Source: CAYQJL01 sp964612295
GTDB lineage: Bacteria; Eisenbacteria; RBG-16-71-46; CAIMUX01; WJJG01
Direction of reading: 5' to 3'
Assembly (NCBI GenBank): GCA_964612295.1
Contig: CAZTDY010000003.1
Span: 90,871-154,870 of the forward strand
Length of the DNA: 64,000 nt
Shown: positions 1-9,436 of the stretch, piece by piece
Numbering within the stretch: position 1 is the stretch's first letter
Layout of the letters: each line of letters begins with the position of its first letter
Program-made: the position numbers and the translations under genes
The notes under the pieces: generated by a model
The model's input: the letters and a program-made list of their open reading frames with translations, nothing else
What the model was told of the DNA's origin: nothing
The model's database searches: none

Positions 1-1067
1 TGGTGAGTGGCGGCAGTCTCGCGAACCTGTCGGCGCTGCTCGCGGCGCGCAATGCCCTTTGCGGACCGGCGTTTCGTGAGATGGGGCTGGCCGCGGCGCC
101 CGGACCTCCCATCATCCTGGCATCCGAGGAGGTCCACTACTCGCTCGACAAGATCGCCAATATTCTGGGGCTGGGCGCCCGGGGCCTGGTCAAGATTCCC
201 ACCGACGCGAACATGCGCATGGACCCCGCCGCCCTGCGAGAGACACTGAGGCGGCTCCGTCGCAACGGCCACTGGCCGTTCTGCGTGGTGGGCATCGCGG
301 GCACCACCGTGACCGGGGCCATCGATCCGCTGGAGGAGCTCGGCGAGATTGCCCGCAGCGAGAACCTGTGGTTCCACGTCGATGCGGCCTACGGCGGATC
401 GCTGCTGATCTCCACCGGCACGCACTTAGACTCCGCCCGGCGGCTCTTGAGCGGGATCGAGCTTGCCGATTCGGTCACGTTCAATCCGCAGAAGTGGTTG
501 TTCGTGCCGAAGACCTGCGCCGGCATCTTCTTCCGCGACGGTCATCGGGTGGCCGATGCCGTGCGCGAGACCTTCCCCTACGCGGGATCGCGCGGGGCGG
601 GGATCTCAGAGGACCGCCGCAACGTGGGCGAGTACACCATCCAGGGGACCCGCCGCGTGGACATTCTGAAGCTGTGGCTCACGCTCGAGCACTTCGGCCG
701 GGATCTTCTGTCGGAGCTGATGGCGGAGTGCCTTCGCCGCGCACGGGTTCTGGCCGCGAAGATCGAGGCGGACCCCGAATTCGACCTTCTCACCCGTCCC
801 CAGCTCAACATCGTCTGCTTCCGCTATACGCCGGCGGACTGGGATCGCGAGCAGAAGGCGGAGGAGATCGATAAGCTCAACAAACAGATTCACGCGCGGC
901 TGGAAGAGGAAGGGGCCGGATGGATCTCGCTGCCGCGTCACCGGGGACGCCGCTGGCTGCGCTTCGTGATTCTCCATCCGCTCGCCGACGGCACCCGGCT
1001 CAGTCAGATTCTGCAGAGGGTCGCGGCGCTGGGCCGAGGGTTCGCGAAGCAGGAGCCGACGGCCTAG
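1..1067 (+). CDS. Group II PLP-dependent amino acid decarboxylase, 5'-truncated by the window edge
   Basis: Pyridoxal-phosphate enzyme of the glutamate/aspartate/aromatic amino acid decarboxylase family. The first visible residues, SGGSLANL, are the conserved phosphate-binding stretch, so an N-terminal part of perhaps 100 or more residues lies outside the window. HVDAAYGG carries the Asp expected to contact the pyridine nitrogen, and NPQKWLF carries the expected Schiff-base Lys at bases 492-494. The small C-terminal domain is complete. The visible part does not reveal the substrate: aspartate, glutamate, tyrosine or tryptophan are all possible. The gene ends in CTAG, six bases before the CTAG stop of the convergent peptidase gene. 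Confidence 0.85.
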   Translation, partial: VSGGSLANLSALLAARNALCGPAFREMGLAAAPGPPIILASEEVHYSLDKIANILGLGARGLVKIPTDANMRMDPAALRETLRRLRRNGHWPFCVVGIAGTTVTGAIDPLEELGEIARSENLWFHVDAAYGGSLLISTGTHLDSARRLLSGIELADSVTFNPQKWLFVPKTCAGIFFRDGHRVADAVRETFPYAGSRGAGISEDRRNVGEYTIQGTRRVDILKLWLTLEHFGRDLLSELMAECLRRARVLAAKIEADPEFDLLTRPQLNIVCFRYTPADWDREQKAEEIDKLNKQIHARLEEEGAGWISLPRHRGRRWLRFVILHPLADGTRLSQILQRVAALGRGFAKQEPTA

Positions 1068-1073
1068 CGCGGC

Positions 1074-1880
1074 CTAGTCCCTCCCCTGCGCCCGCCGGTA
1101 GGCCCGCGCTTCACTCACCAGGACCTCAAACAGCCTGCGATGAGGTTCATGGGCCTGTAAACACTCGGGGTGCCACTGAACGGCGGTGAGAAACCGATCA
1201 GAAGGCTGCTCCGGCTCCATCGCCTCGATCACGCCATCCGATGTCCACGAGATCGCCTTCCATCCGGGCGCGAGATTCTCCACCACTTGATGGTGGAAAC
1301 TGTTCGTGGCCACGGTCGTTGCTCCCAGGATCGAAGCCAACCGGGTTTGTGCGGTGACCTCGACCTCGTGGGCCAGATAGTCCCGGGGATGGGTCTTGGC
1401 GAAGTCGTGTCGCTGGGCGTCCGGGCGCAGAGCCTCCAGGTCCTGGCAGAGCGATCCTCCGAGGGCGACGTTGAGCACCTGCATGCCCCGACAGATCGCG
1501 AGCACCGGCATCTGACTCTCGAGGAGGAGCTCGATGAGGTGCATCTCCATTTCGTCGCGTTCTGCATCAGGTGGCTGACAGGCCGGATGCAACTCCTGCC
1601 CGTAGTAGCTCGGATGCAAGTCCCCCCCACCGGATAAGCAAACCGCATCGAGCGACAGCGGCGTCTTCCCGTCGGGGGACACATACAGCTTCATCTCCTC
1701 TGGATTGCCGGGCACTAGGGAGATCGGCATTCCACCTGCCTGGCGGATCGCATCGTAGTAAGCCCGCGACATGCTGTAAGAAACAGACGTGTTGGCGTTC
1801 TTGGGGACATGGAGCATGAGCGGCAGCCCGATGCGGGGCCGGGCGGCGAGATCTTGAAGCGTAGCCTGCTGAGGCGGCAT
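1074..1880 (-). CDS. Peptidase C26 / gamma-glutamyl-GABA hydrolase-like amidotransferase
   Basis: Cytoplasmic class I glutamine-amidotransferase-fold hydrolase of 268 residues, close to the length of PuuD (about 254). The nucleophile elbow is AICRGMQVLNV (Cys), and the catalytic His-Glu pair is in VQWHPE. HHQVVENLAPGW, just before it, is typical of this family, which cleaves gamma-glutamyl amides such as gamma-glutamyl-GABA. I chose the ATG preceded by AAGGGG with 8-base spacing; the frame stays open to a TTG 30 bases upstream. The neighbour is a PLP decarboxylase on the other strand, so a shared role in amino acid or amine metabolism is possible but unproven. Confidence 0.8.
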   Translation of the reverse strand: MPPQQATLQDLAARPRIGLPLMLHVPKNANTSVSYSMSRAYYDAIRQAGGMPISLVPGNPEEMKLYVSPDGKTPLSLDAVCLSGGGDLHPSYYGQELHPACQPPDAERDEMEMHLIELLLESQMPVLAICRGMQVLNVALGGSLCQDLEALRPDAQRHDFAKTHPRDYLAHEVEVTAQTRLASILGATTVATNSFHHQVVENLAPGWKAISWTSDGVIEAMEPEQPSDRFLTAVQWHPECLQAHEPHRRLFEVLVSEARAYRRAQGRD

Positions 1881-2139
1881 CCTTTTGACCCCTTTGGGTG
1901 TGACACGCAATCGGCACGTGGTTTCCGAGCCGCTACGATATCACATGTCCAGGCGGAGCACATCCTTGCGGCGCCGCTGGCCCCCTCGGCACGACAAACG
2001 CCAGATCCATCCAGTTGCGCGGCAACTTGCCGATCGTTTCCTGTGTAGGGAATACTGGCATGAATGCGCGCGCACAGCGCGTGCATCACCAGGTGTTCGG
2101 GGCCCCGGGCTCCGGACCAGGACCTAGGAGGTTCAACCC

Positions 2140-2700
2140 ATGCAATGCGCGCGTCTCCTACCCGCTCTCGTGGTTCTGCTCGCGGTCCTGATCGTTCTGC
2201 CCTCCTGCTCGCAGGTCAGGGTCCACACGTTGGCGGATCCCGATGCCAACTTCGAGACCTACAACACCTACGCGTTCCTCCCCAAGGGAGGAGCCAAGCA
2301 GAAGCTCAAGCCGGGGCCGCGAACCAAGGTCGTCCGCGATCCGCTCTTTCACGCCCACGTTCAAGACGCCGTCGAAGATGCACTTCTGGAGAAGGGCTAC
2401 ACACGGGTGACCGAGCCTCGCCGGGCCGATCTGCTGATCGGTTACAGCACGGCGGTGAGCGACCAGGCTGATGTCATGCCTGCCGTCTACGGTGTCGGCT
2501 GGCGCGGCCGCGTGGTGAAGGTCCGTCCGGCCCACGTGAAGTGGTACAAGGAGGGGACCCTGGTCATCGACTTGGTCGATCGGCGTGGTGAGCATCTGGT
2601 GTGGCGCGGGGTGGGCGTCGGGGCGATGCGAGATCTGAGACCGGGCAACGATCTGAAGAGCGCGGTACGGGAAATCCTGGAGGAGCTGCCGTCCGGCTAG
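2140..2700 (+). CDS. DUF4136-type lipoprotein
   Basis: Predicted exported lipoprotein of 186 residues. A hydrophobic leader (LVVLLAVLIVLPSC) ends in a Cys at about residue 24 that fits a lipobox. The body follows the DUF4136 pattern: an early F-x-x-Y-x-T-Y-A-F motif (FETYNTYAF), a predicted central helix (VQDAVEDALLEKGYTRV), then ADLLIGY and TLVIDLVD strands and a C-terminal LKSAVREILEELP helix. The function of this family is unknown; members are usually envelope-associated. The start is fixed by GGAGG eight bases upstream. Both its stop and that of the convergent kinase lie inside one hairpin. Confidence 0.75.
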   Translation: MQCARLLPALVVLLAVLIVLPSCSQVRVHTLADPDANFETYNTYAFLPKGGAKQKLKPGPRTKVVRDPLFHAHVQDAVEDALLEKGYTRVTEPRRADLLIGYSTAVSDQADVMPAVYGVGWRGRVVKVRPAHVKWYKEGTLVIDLVDRRGEHLVWRGVGVGAMRDLRPGNDLKSAVREILEELPSG

Positions 2701-2723
2701 CCCGCCCTTGGGCCGCGGGCTAG
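2697..2723. terminator. Bidirectional hairpin containing both convergent stop codons
   Basis: Perfect 9-bp arms CTAGCCCGC and GCGGGCTAG around a 9-base loop. The left arm includes the TAG of the DUF4136 gene and the right arm the TAG of the kinase on the other strand. No T-run follows, so termination efficiency is uncertain. Confidence 0.6.
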
Positions 2724-5200
2724 GTCAACGCGCCATTCGTCCTCTCGGCATCCAGTGCGCGGTGGACGGCGTGGGCGAACGCCGTCGGCGTCAGCGGCTT
2801 TTTCAGAAACGTATGCGCTCCCCGATGGAGCGTCAGGTCCACTCGCTCACCCTCTGCATAGCCGGATACGATGATCGCCCTCTGGGTCGGATGACCCTTG
2901 AGGATCCTCCGGTAGGTCTCGGCCCCGTCGATCCCGCCCGGCATGACCATGTCGAGAACCAGCAGGTCAAAGGCCTCGGACCCCAGCAGTTTGACGGCCT
3001 GCTCTCCGCTCTCCACGGCCTGGACGTGATACCCCAGGCGAGCCAGTAGCCTCGACGCGACACTCCGCTGGATTGGATCATCGTCAACCACCAGCACCTT
3101 CTCCGATCCGCCGACGACCTCCGCTGTATCCGGGGGGGACTGGTGGTCGTGGGTCACGGGGAAATACAGACACATCGAGGTTCCGCGACCGACCTCGCTC
3201 TCACAGTCGATGTACCCCCGGTGATCCTCCATCACCGCATGCGTGACACTCAGACCCAGCCCCGACCCTCTCCTGCGATCCGAGGTCTTGGTGGTGAAGA
3301 ATGGGTCGAACATCTTCGACATCGTTTCCGCAGACATGCCGCTCCCCGTATCGGCGATCGTCAGTCGCACGTACTCGCCTTTGGGAACCCGCTCGAGATG
3401 TCCGCGGACGTCATCCACGTAGAGATTCTCGGTTCGCAGCGTGAGAACGCCGGTATCCATCATCGCGTCCCGGGCATTGGCCAGCAGGTTCGTCACCGCG
3501 CGTGCGATCTGTGCGCCACCGCCCCTGATGCCCATCAAACCGGCGGCGAGGTCCAGTTCGACGACGAGCGACTTCGGCCGGGGAATCTCTCGTGCCGCCG
3601 CTTCCCGGACGATCTCATTCAGATCCACAACGGTCTGCTCGTAGTGGCCACGCCTGCCGAGGGTCAGGAGTTGCTGATTGATGGCGGCCATCTGCTGGGC
3701 CGCACTCTCGATGGCGTCCATCAGCTCGTGCGCGGGGTGGCCGGGTTCCAGGAGATCCCGAATCAGGTCGGGGTAGGCGGTCAAAGGTCCCAGCAGGTTG
3801 TTGAAGTCGTGGGCCACCTGGCCCGCAATGCGCCCGGCTGTCTCCAGACGTTGGGCCCGCGTGGCGGCCTCCTGGAGCCTTCTGCGCTCGGTGACGTCCT
3901 GAACGGTCCCCAGTCTGGAGGTCTCGTTCCCCTCATCGTCGAAGTTCCTCTTCCACCGCAAGAGAACATGCCGGACCTCACCGTCCGGTCGCACGATGCG
4001 CCCCTCGAAGTCCGCCTGATTCCGAACCGATTGCCCCTCCTTCAGGGCCTCTCGGACCAGCGGCAGGTCATCCGGGTGAAACACACTGTCGACGAAATCC
4101 TGGGTGACCGGCTGTGGCTGCCTGCCGACGATGCGGAACATCTCTTCGGACCAGGCGATCCTGTCGGAGGAAACGTCGTGCAACCAGTCTCCGACGTGTG
4201 CAATCCGCTGCGCCTCGGTGAGCCGATTTTCACTCTGCCGAAGCGCCCGCTCGCTGCGCACGCGATCGGAGATATCCACCGTTAGAATCACGACCCGATC
4301 GACGGCACCCTCGCTGTCCTTGATCGCGTAGAACAGCTGTGAAACCCAGCGTGGCCCCTCCGCGCCGGGATGCTTGAGGCGCAGTTGGGGCACGTGGAAG
4401 ACACCGCCTTCCTGGTAAACCCGCCGAACATCCTCCCGCCACTCGCCCAGGTAGTCATCCCGCTCATCGAGTTCGAGTTGTGTCCGCTCGCGGCCTAGAT
4501 AGTCGGCCAGGCTGGTCTCGGATACGTTCCAGATCTTTCGCCAGGAGGGGTTGAAGGAGAGCAGCCTGCCGAAGCGGTTCCGAACCGAGACCCCGACGGG
4601 CGAGTGCTCGATGACAGCGCGATTGAGTTCTTCGCTCTCCTGCAGATCGCGAAGGAGCATCAGGCTGCTGAGGCCGTCCTCGATTCGGCGGCTGACCTCC
4701 CGGAAGAGCGTCTCCTCCTGCTCGGTCCAGACCCTCTCGTGCGTGCACTGGTGGATGCCGAAGATCCACTGCTCGCCGTGCTTCGGTCGCAACGAAATGA
4801 GAAGCTGAGACTGAATCGAGTGGTTCTCTGCGACAATCGGCGAGATGCGGCGCCCGAAAGTGCGGTAGAAGGGTGTCGGGAGCCCCGATCGCAAGACAGT
4901 GCGAATGTTCTCGGACGCCTCAGGCGTCATCGGGATGTCTTGGTTCAGCGCTCCTGCTCCCGGCCATTCGGGGCGGCATCGTTCCATCGGGATCCGCCAC
5001 GAGAGGGCGTCGGGGTCACAGGGAAACAGCAGCCAGGCGCGGTCGCATTCGAAGATGGAGAGGACCGAATCGAGGACTGCGGTCATCAGGTTCTCGACCC
5101 CGGCAGCCTCGCGAATCGCGCGATCCACCGACTCCATGCTCTCGAGGAACCGGATGTGCGTGAGAAGCGCCTCGTTTGTACGGTCAGAATGTCGGTTCAT
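2720..5200 (-). CDS. Soluble GAF/PAS hybrid sensor histidine kinase with C-terminal receiver
   Basis: Hybrid kinase of 826 residues with no membrane segment. Order: GAF-like domain (about 20-190), first PAS (about 190-315), second PAS/PAC (about 325-440), a HisKA-type phosphoacceptor His464 in AHDFNNLLGP, a catalytic ATPase with the N box NLLANARDA and G boxes ADTGSGMS and GSGLGLS, then a receiver (about 705-822) with acceptor Asp in LVLDMVMPGG and Lys in FLKKP. The AHDFNNLL form of the His box is common in orphan hybrid kinases. It lies 95 bases downstream of a second hybrid kinase on the same strand, and no gene nearby encodes a regulator with an output domain. The ligand is unknown. Confidence 0.88.
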   Translation of the reverse strand: MNRHSDRTNEALLTHIRFLESMESVDRAIREAAGVENLMTAVLDSVLSIFECDRAWLLFPCDPDALSWRIPMERCRPEWPGAGALNQDIPMTPEASENIRTVLRSGLPTPFYRTFGRRISPIVAENHSIQSQLLISLRPKHGEQWIFGIHQCTHERVWTEQEETLFREVSRRIEDGLSSLMLLRDLQESEELNRAVIEHSPVGVSVRNRFGRLLSFNPSWRKIWNVSETSLADYLGRERTQLELDERDDYLGEWREDVRRVYQEGGVFHVPQLRLKHPGAEGPRWVSQLFYAIKDSEGAVDRVVILTVDISDRVRSERALRQSENRLTEAQRIAHVGDWLHDVSSDRIAWSEEMFRIVGRQPQPVTQDFVDSVFHPDDLPLVREALKEGQSVRNQADFEGRIVRPDGEVRHVLLRWKRNFDDEGNETSRLGTVQDVTERRRLQEAATRAQRLETAGRIAGQVAHDFNNLLGPLTAYPDLIRDLLEPGHPAHELMDAIESAAQQMAAINQQLLTLGRRGHYEQTVVDLNEIVREAAAREIPRPKSLVVELDLAAGLMGIRGGGAQIARAVTNLLANARDAMMDTGVLTLRTENLYVDDVRGHLERVPKGEYVRLTIADTGSGMSAETMSKMFDPFFTTKTSDRRRGSGLGLSVTHAVMEDHRGYIDCESEVGRGTSMCLYFPVTHDHQSPPDTAEVVGGSEKVLVVDDDPIQRSVASRLLARLGYHVQAVESGEQAVKLLGSEAFDLLVLDMVMPGGIDGAETYRRILKGHPTQRAIIVSGYAEGERVDLTLHRGAHTFLKKPLTPTAFAHAVHRALDAERTNGALT

Positions 5201-5295
5201 GGCGTGATCACCCCAGTGATGCCTGTGGAATCGCGTCCCTCATGGTGAACGATAAACCAACTTGGGGTGAGTCTTCAAGACTGGGGGGGGGGCTG

Positions 5296-8001
5296 TCAGG
5301 CGGCCTCTTCATCCTCGGACGTTTGCGCGCCGAGATGCCATCCTTCGAGCGCCTCGCGTAGCCGATCCGGTTTGACCGGCTTGGGCAGATAGTCATCCAT
5401 GCCCGCCTCGATGCACAGGTCCCGGTCGCCCTGCATGGCATTGGCCGTCATCGCGATGATCGGGATGTCCGGATTGAGCACGCCCGCCTCCAGGCGCCGA
5501 ATCCGCCTGGTGGCCTCGTAACCGTCCATCTCCGGCATCTGACAGTCCATCAGCACGAGATCATAGGGGGACTCCCGGAGCGCTTTGATCGCGGCAAACC
5601 CATTGGCGACCACATCGGCATGGCATCCCATTCTCTTCAAGAGCTCAACCGCCACCCTCTGGTTGACCACGTTGTCCTCCGCAACGAGAACGCGCACGCC
5701 GGGCGGCAGGGTTGTTGATTGCGAAGGACGTTTGGAGAGATCTCCTCCGGGCAACGCGGCCGGCACGGGCACCTCGATCCCCGATTCGCTGCGGGCCGTC
5801 ACCAACGTGTCGAACAGGATCGATTGTTTGACCGGCTTTGTCAGGTAGGCGGCAAAGCCCTGCTCGATTAGCCGACCTGCATCTCCGCGGTTGCTGAGCG
5901 AGGTCAGCATCAACAGAATCGTGTCCGCAATGGTGGGGTCGGCCTTGATCCGTTTGCCCAGGGTCTCACCGTCCATGCCGGGCATCTGCATATCCAGAAT
6001 CGCCATGCGGAAGGGGTCTCCGTTTCGAGCCGCCTTGCGCATGACGCCCAGCGCCTCTCGCCCGTGGGCCGCTTGCTCGTGGGGACATCCCCAGGAGGTC
6101 AGCAAGACGGAGAGCCAACGCCGGTTGGTCGCGTTGTCATCCGCGATCAGGATTCGTTCACCCCTGATTCCGTCGAGAGCTTCTTCGCCGGTCAGCCTCA
6201 CGGGCACGGTGTCCAGCAGCACCCTGAAGGCAAAGGTCGAACCTTCACCCTCGACGCTTTCGACACCGATTTCACCACCCATCAATTCCACCAGCTGCCG
6301 GGAAATCGCAAGCCCGAGACCGGTTCCTCCGAAACGCCTGGTCGTCGTTGCGTCCGCCTGGGTGAACGCATCAAAGAGCGCGTCCCGCCGGTCCGGCGGG
6401 ATCCCGATCCCGGTGTCTCGGACCTCGAACCGCAGGGTTGCCTGCGTGCCGCTCTCCTCCTCGAGACCCACCCGCACCGACACTTCACCTGCACTGGTGA
6501 ACTTGATGGCATTGCCCCCGAGATTCACGAGAATCTGACGCAATCGGCAGGGATCCCCCCGCACCCACCGCGGAACCTGGGGATCCACCTGGCAGATCAA
6601 CTCCAGCCCCTGGTCGTGAGCGCGAAGCGCCAGCAGATCGCTGATCTCCTCCATGGTCGCGTGCAAGTCGAAGTCGATGATTTCGAGATCGATCTTGCGG
6701 GCCTCGATCTTGGAGAAGTCGAGGATGTCGTTGATGACCGCCAGGAGCGAATCCGCGCAGGTCCTGACCGTCTCGGCATACTCGCGCTGGTCTTCCCCGA
6801 GCTCGGTGTCCAACAGCAGGTCCGTCATCCCCACCACCCCGTTCATGGGCGTGCGGATTTCGTGACTCATGTTTGCCAGGAACTCGCCCTTGGCCAGGCT
6901 GGCCTCCTCGGCGGCGAGCTGGGCTTCTTTCAAGTCGGTGATCGACTTCTCCACGGCGGTTGCCATGGTGTCGAAGTCCGACTGGATCGAGGTGATCTCC
7001 CGGATATTCGACGGCACGGAATCGTCCCGCACCGAGTAGTTCCCCGCCGCCATGGCCCTGGTCGCCTGGGCCAGTCTCTCCAGAGACTGCGAAATCTTCC
7101 GCGCCTGGAGCCCGGAGATCAGCAGCGCGAGAGCGGAGACGATCGCGACTAAGAAGATGGTGGTGGTCGCCATGGTCTGCCGTTCAGCACGCACGGCTGA
7201 GACGTCCGTGTAGAGCACGAATCGGAGTTGATGGGACCCGAGCGAAATCTCGACGATACGGCTGGCCTGTTGGCGCCCCCCGATCTCCTCCATCGCCGTC
7301 AGCGAGGCAGGATCGAGTCCGAAGAGGGACGGATGGGAGGCCACATGGCAGACGCCGCCTCCGAGAATGGCGATGTGGTCGCCTGTCTTGTGGAGAACCT
7401 CGGCTGCATAGGTGCCGTCTAAGGGCGCCACCAGATCGAGGACACCCTGCGGCCCGTGAGGATCCCGCACCACCGCGAGATGGTGCATGGCCACCAGGCC
7501 ATCCTGGGGCACGAGTTTCGTCGAGGTCTCACCAGCATCGACGACGGATCGAATGAACTCGGGGGGCATCGCGCGAGTCGGTCCGCTGTTCACCTGACCC
7601 GTCGCGTAGAGCGGGGCGCCATCGGCGCCGGTCACCACAATCTCGAATCCGGTGTCCGCGATGAGGGGGGTAATCAGAGATCGGCAGAACGCGTCATTGC
7701 CGGTCAGTTTGACGAATTGGATTGCCTCGAGCAGATCGGGGTTCTGAGCGAGGGCTGCGGTGATCGCCTCCGCCGTCAGGTAGCGCTGGGTCAACAGACT
7801 CTGGATGGATGAGGCCGCCTCGGCTTGAAGGGCGTCGATCCGGTTCCTCGTGAAATGATTCGCAAGAAACCAGTGAGTGGTGACCACTCCCACCAGAATG
7901 ACGACCAGCAGGAGGAGATTCGCCGCAATGAGGAGCTCACGGAGCGAATGAGTGCGCCGTTTCCTGCCGCGGGATGTTCCTCTGCTCGACATGCCGACCA
8001 T
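5296..8001 (-). CDS. Membrane hybrid histidine kinase with two receiver domains
   Basis: BarA-like hybrid kinase of 901 residues. Membrane segments at about 22-46 and 277-299 enclose a periplasmic sensor of roughly 230 residues. Then come HAMP (about 300-352), HisKA with His380 in NMSHEIRTPMNG, an ATPase domain (VNLGGNAIKF, DTGIGIPP, GTGLGLAIS), and two receivers with Asp in LDMQMPGMDG and MDCQMPEMDG. There is no Hpt domain, so the phosphoryl group must pass to an Hpt protein or regulator encoded elsewhere. The start ATG lies one base after the stop of the substrate-binding-protein gene, which implies one transcript and probably a functional pair. Confidence 0.9.
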   Translation of the reverse strand: MVGMSSRGTSRGRKRRTHSLRELLIAANLLLLVVILVGVVTTHWFLANHFTRNRIDALQAEAASSIQSLLTQRYLTAEAITAALAQNPDLLEAIQFVKLTGNDAFCRSLITPLIADTGFEIVVTGADGAPLYATGQVNSGPTRAMPPEFIRSVVDAGETSTKLVPQDGLVAMHHLAVVRDPHGPQGVLDLVAPLDGTYAAEVLHKTGDHIAILGGGVCHVASHPSLFGLDPASLTAMEEIGGRQQASRIVEISLGSHQLRFVLYTDVSAVRAERQTMATTTIFLVAIVSALALLISGLQARKISQSLERLAQATRAMAAGNYSVRDDSVPSNIREITSIQSDFDTMATAVEKSITDLKEAQLAAEEASLAKGEFLANMSHEIRTPMNGVVGMTDLLLDTELGEDQREYAETVRTCADSLLAVINDILDFSKIEARKIDLEIIDFDLHATMEEISDLLALRAHDQGLELICQVDPQVPRWVRGDPCRLRQILVNLGGNAIKFTSAGEVSVRVGLEEESGTQATLRFEVRDTGIGIPPDRRDALFDAFTQADATTTRRFGGTGLGLAISRQLVELMGGEIGVESVEGEGSTFAFRVLLDTVPVRLTGEEALDGIRGERILIADDNATNRRWLSVLLTSWGCPHEQAAHGREALGVMRKAARNGDPFRMAILDMQMPGMDGETLGKRIKADPTIADTILLMLTSLSNRGDAGRLIEQGFAAYLTKPVKQSILFDTLVTARSESGIEVPVPAALPGGDLSKRPSQSTTLPPGVRVLVAEDNVVNQRVAVELLKRMGCHADVVANGFAAIKALRESPYDLVLMDCQMPEMDGYEATRRIRRLEAGVLNPDIPIIAMTANAMQGDRDLCIEAGMDDYLPKPVKPDRLREALEGWHLGAQTSEDEEAA

Positions 8002-8002
8002 A

Positions 8003-9088
8003 CTAGGTGCCTATCACTTCGAGCGACTCCTCGCGGTAGGCGCTCATCGGCGCGACTGCGCCGGGAACCCGGCCGGCCGCGGCAGCGACGAGTTCGAGCG
8101 CGAGGTCCGAACGGAAGACGTCAGCCACGAGTTGCTTCTCATCGATCTCGGGCGGTAGCAGGCCGTTCGATTTCATCTGCTGGGCGACCAAGAGGCCCGC
8201 ACTCTGGTAAGGGAACGGGTAGAAGTCGCTTCGACGCGACTGGAACGCGCTGAGCAGCTGCTCGAGGGGAACTTGCCCGTACTTGGGGTAGGCCGCGTGG
8301 GTTTCGGCAATCGCATCCGGCCGCGTCACGACCCCATCGAGCTCCAGTCCAGCGGTCATGCAGGCCAACGTGACCTGCTCGACCATCTCCGGTGACTTGT
8401 CGAAGGTGTCGACCGGGCAGGCCAACAGGCAACAGGGATGGTTGTGCCAGAACATCCGCGTGATGAGGAGCGTCTTGGAGAGACCCTTGTGCTGCAGAAG
8501 CGTCGGCAGCGGCTCCGGTCCGATCACCGCATCCACGGTCCCCTCTTTCAGGGCGCTGCCCATGTCCTTCATCGGCACGATCGTGACTTCCAGGTCCTTG
8601 CTCGGATCGAGACCGGACTTCTCCATCAGCATGTTCAAGATCACGGAGTGAATCATGTACGGGCTGTGCACGCCGATCTGTTTGCCCTTCAGATCCTGGA
8701 GGGTCGCGATGTTCGACTTCGCGGACACCGCGAGAACCCCACCGTTGATCCCCAACACCTGGGCCGCAGCCACCTTCATCGGCGGGAACTTCGGATTTCC
8801 CGCGCCAAGGGCCAACGCCAGAGGCGTCGTCAGTTGACCGAACTGAAGCTCGCCAAGATGAAGGCCCCGCACGATCTCCGGCATGGAATCGAAGTAGACC
8901 AACTCGGCGCGAATGCCGTCTTTGGCAAACTGACGCCGCGCGCCGGCATAGGCCACCGGGAGGGCGCAGTGGGAAGGGGCCATGATTCCGATGCGGACAG
9001 CGCTGGGCGTGGCCCATCCATCCGGACAACCAATGATCGAGCCGCCGGCCGCCAGGGCGGCGCCTTGTAGAAACGTCCTTCTACGCAT
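8003..9088 (-). CDS. NrtA/SsuA-like periplasmic substrate-binding protein with Tat signal
   Basis: Type II periplasmic binding protein of 361 residues, of the NMT1/SsuA/NrtA kind that bind nitrate, bicarbonate, sulfonates or pyrimidine-like ligands. The N-terminus MRRRTFLQGAAL is a twin-arginine signal, and SIIGC at about residue 20 could be a lipobox, giving a Tat lipoprotein. LKGKQIGVHSPYM and GTVDAVIGPEPL are typical hinge and ligand-loop regions. No ABC permease or ATPase gene is adjacent; instead the two-receiver hybrid kinase follows after one base. It probably acts as a ligand-presenting sensor subunit, although it could serve a transporter encoded elsewhere. Confidence 0.82.
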   Translation of the reverse strand: MRRRTFLQGAALAAGGSIIGCPDGWATPSAVRIGIMAPSHCALPVAYAGARRQFAKDGIRAELVYFDSMPEIVRGLHLGELQFGQLTTPLALALGAGNPKFPPMKVAAAQVLGINGGVLAVSAKSNIATLQDLKGKQIGVHSPYMIHSVILNMLMEKSGLDPSKDLEVTIVPMKDMGSALKEGTVDAVIGPEPLPTLLQHKGLSKTLLITRMFWHNHPCCLLACPVDTFDKSPEMVEQVTLACMTAGLELDGVVTRPDAIAETHAAYPKYGQVPLEQLLSAFQSRRSDFYPFPYQSAGLLVAQQMKSNGLLPPEIDEKQLVADVFRSDLALELVAAAAGRVPGAVAPMSAYREESLEVIGT

Positions 9089-9436
9089 GATCCGTCAGCC
9101 TCTCTCGCAGGAATGGATGAACCGCTCCTGCGCGCACGCTCGCACACTCCCCCAGGAAGTCCTGCTGCCGGAGTCGGGGTCTGCTCATGATATCGACTCT
9201 CCGGCGCGTAAACTCCAGTGCAGCCCGTCACCGATCCTTACCCGGCCGAGGATTGGCGCATACCGGCCGCCATCCGTAACTGGTTGTCTTGAACACAATT
9301 GCTCCTGGGCAGTGCGGCCCTCCACCACGGGAGTTTACATACCGAATACCGTGTAGCCGCCCCACAGCGCCGGGGCCCTGGATTCGGGCGCCTCGAGCGC
9401 TGTTGACCCGCGCAGTCTCGCGGGCGAGGATGCCTC
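9089..9436. other. Divergent intergenic region without a recognised gene
   Basis: Separates the binding-protein/kinase operon from the transporter gene and must hold both promoters, but I see no convincing sigma-70 pair. A 9-base inverted repeat (GTAAACTCC at 9209 and GGAGTTTAC at 9330) is present; a match of that length is not rare by chance in a region of this size. Confidence 0.4.

Noticed and set aside
9209..9338. 9-bp inverted repeat GTAAACTCC / GGAGTTTAC
   Set aside because: A 9-bp match is likely by chance in a 348-base region, the halves are 112 bases apart, and no regulator or promoter supports it.
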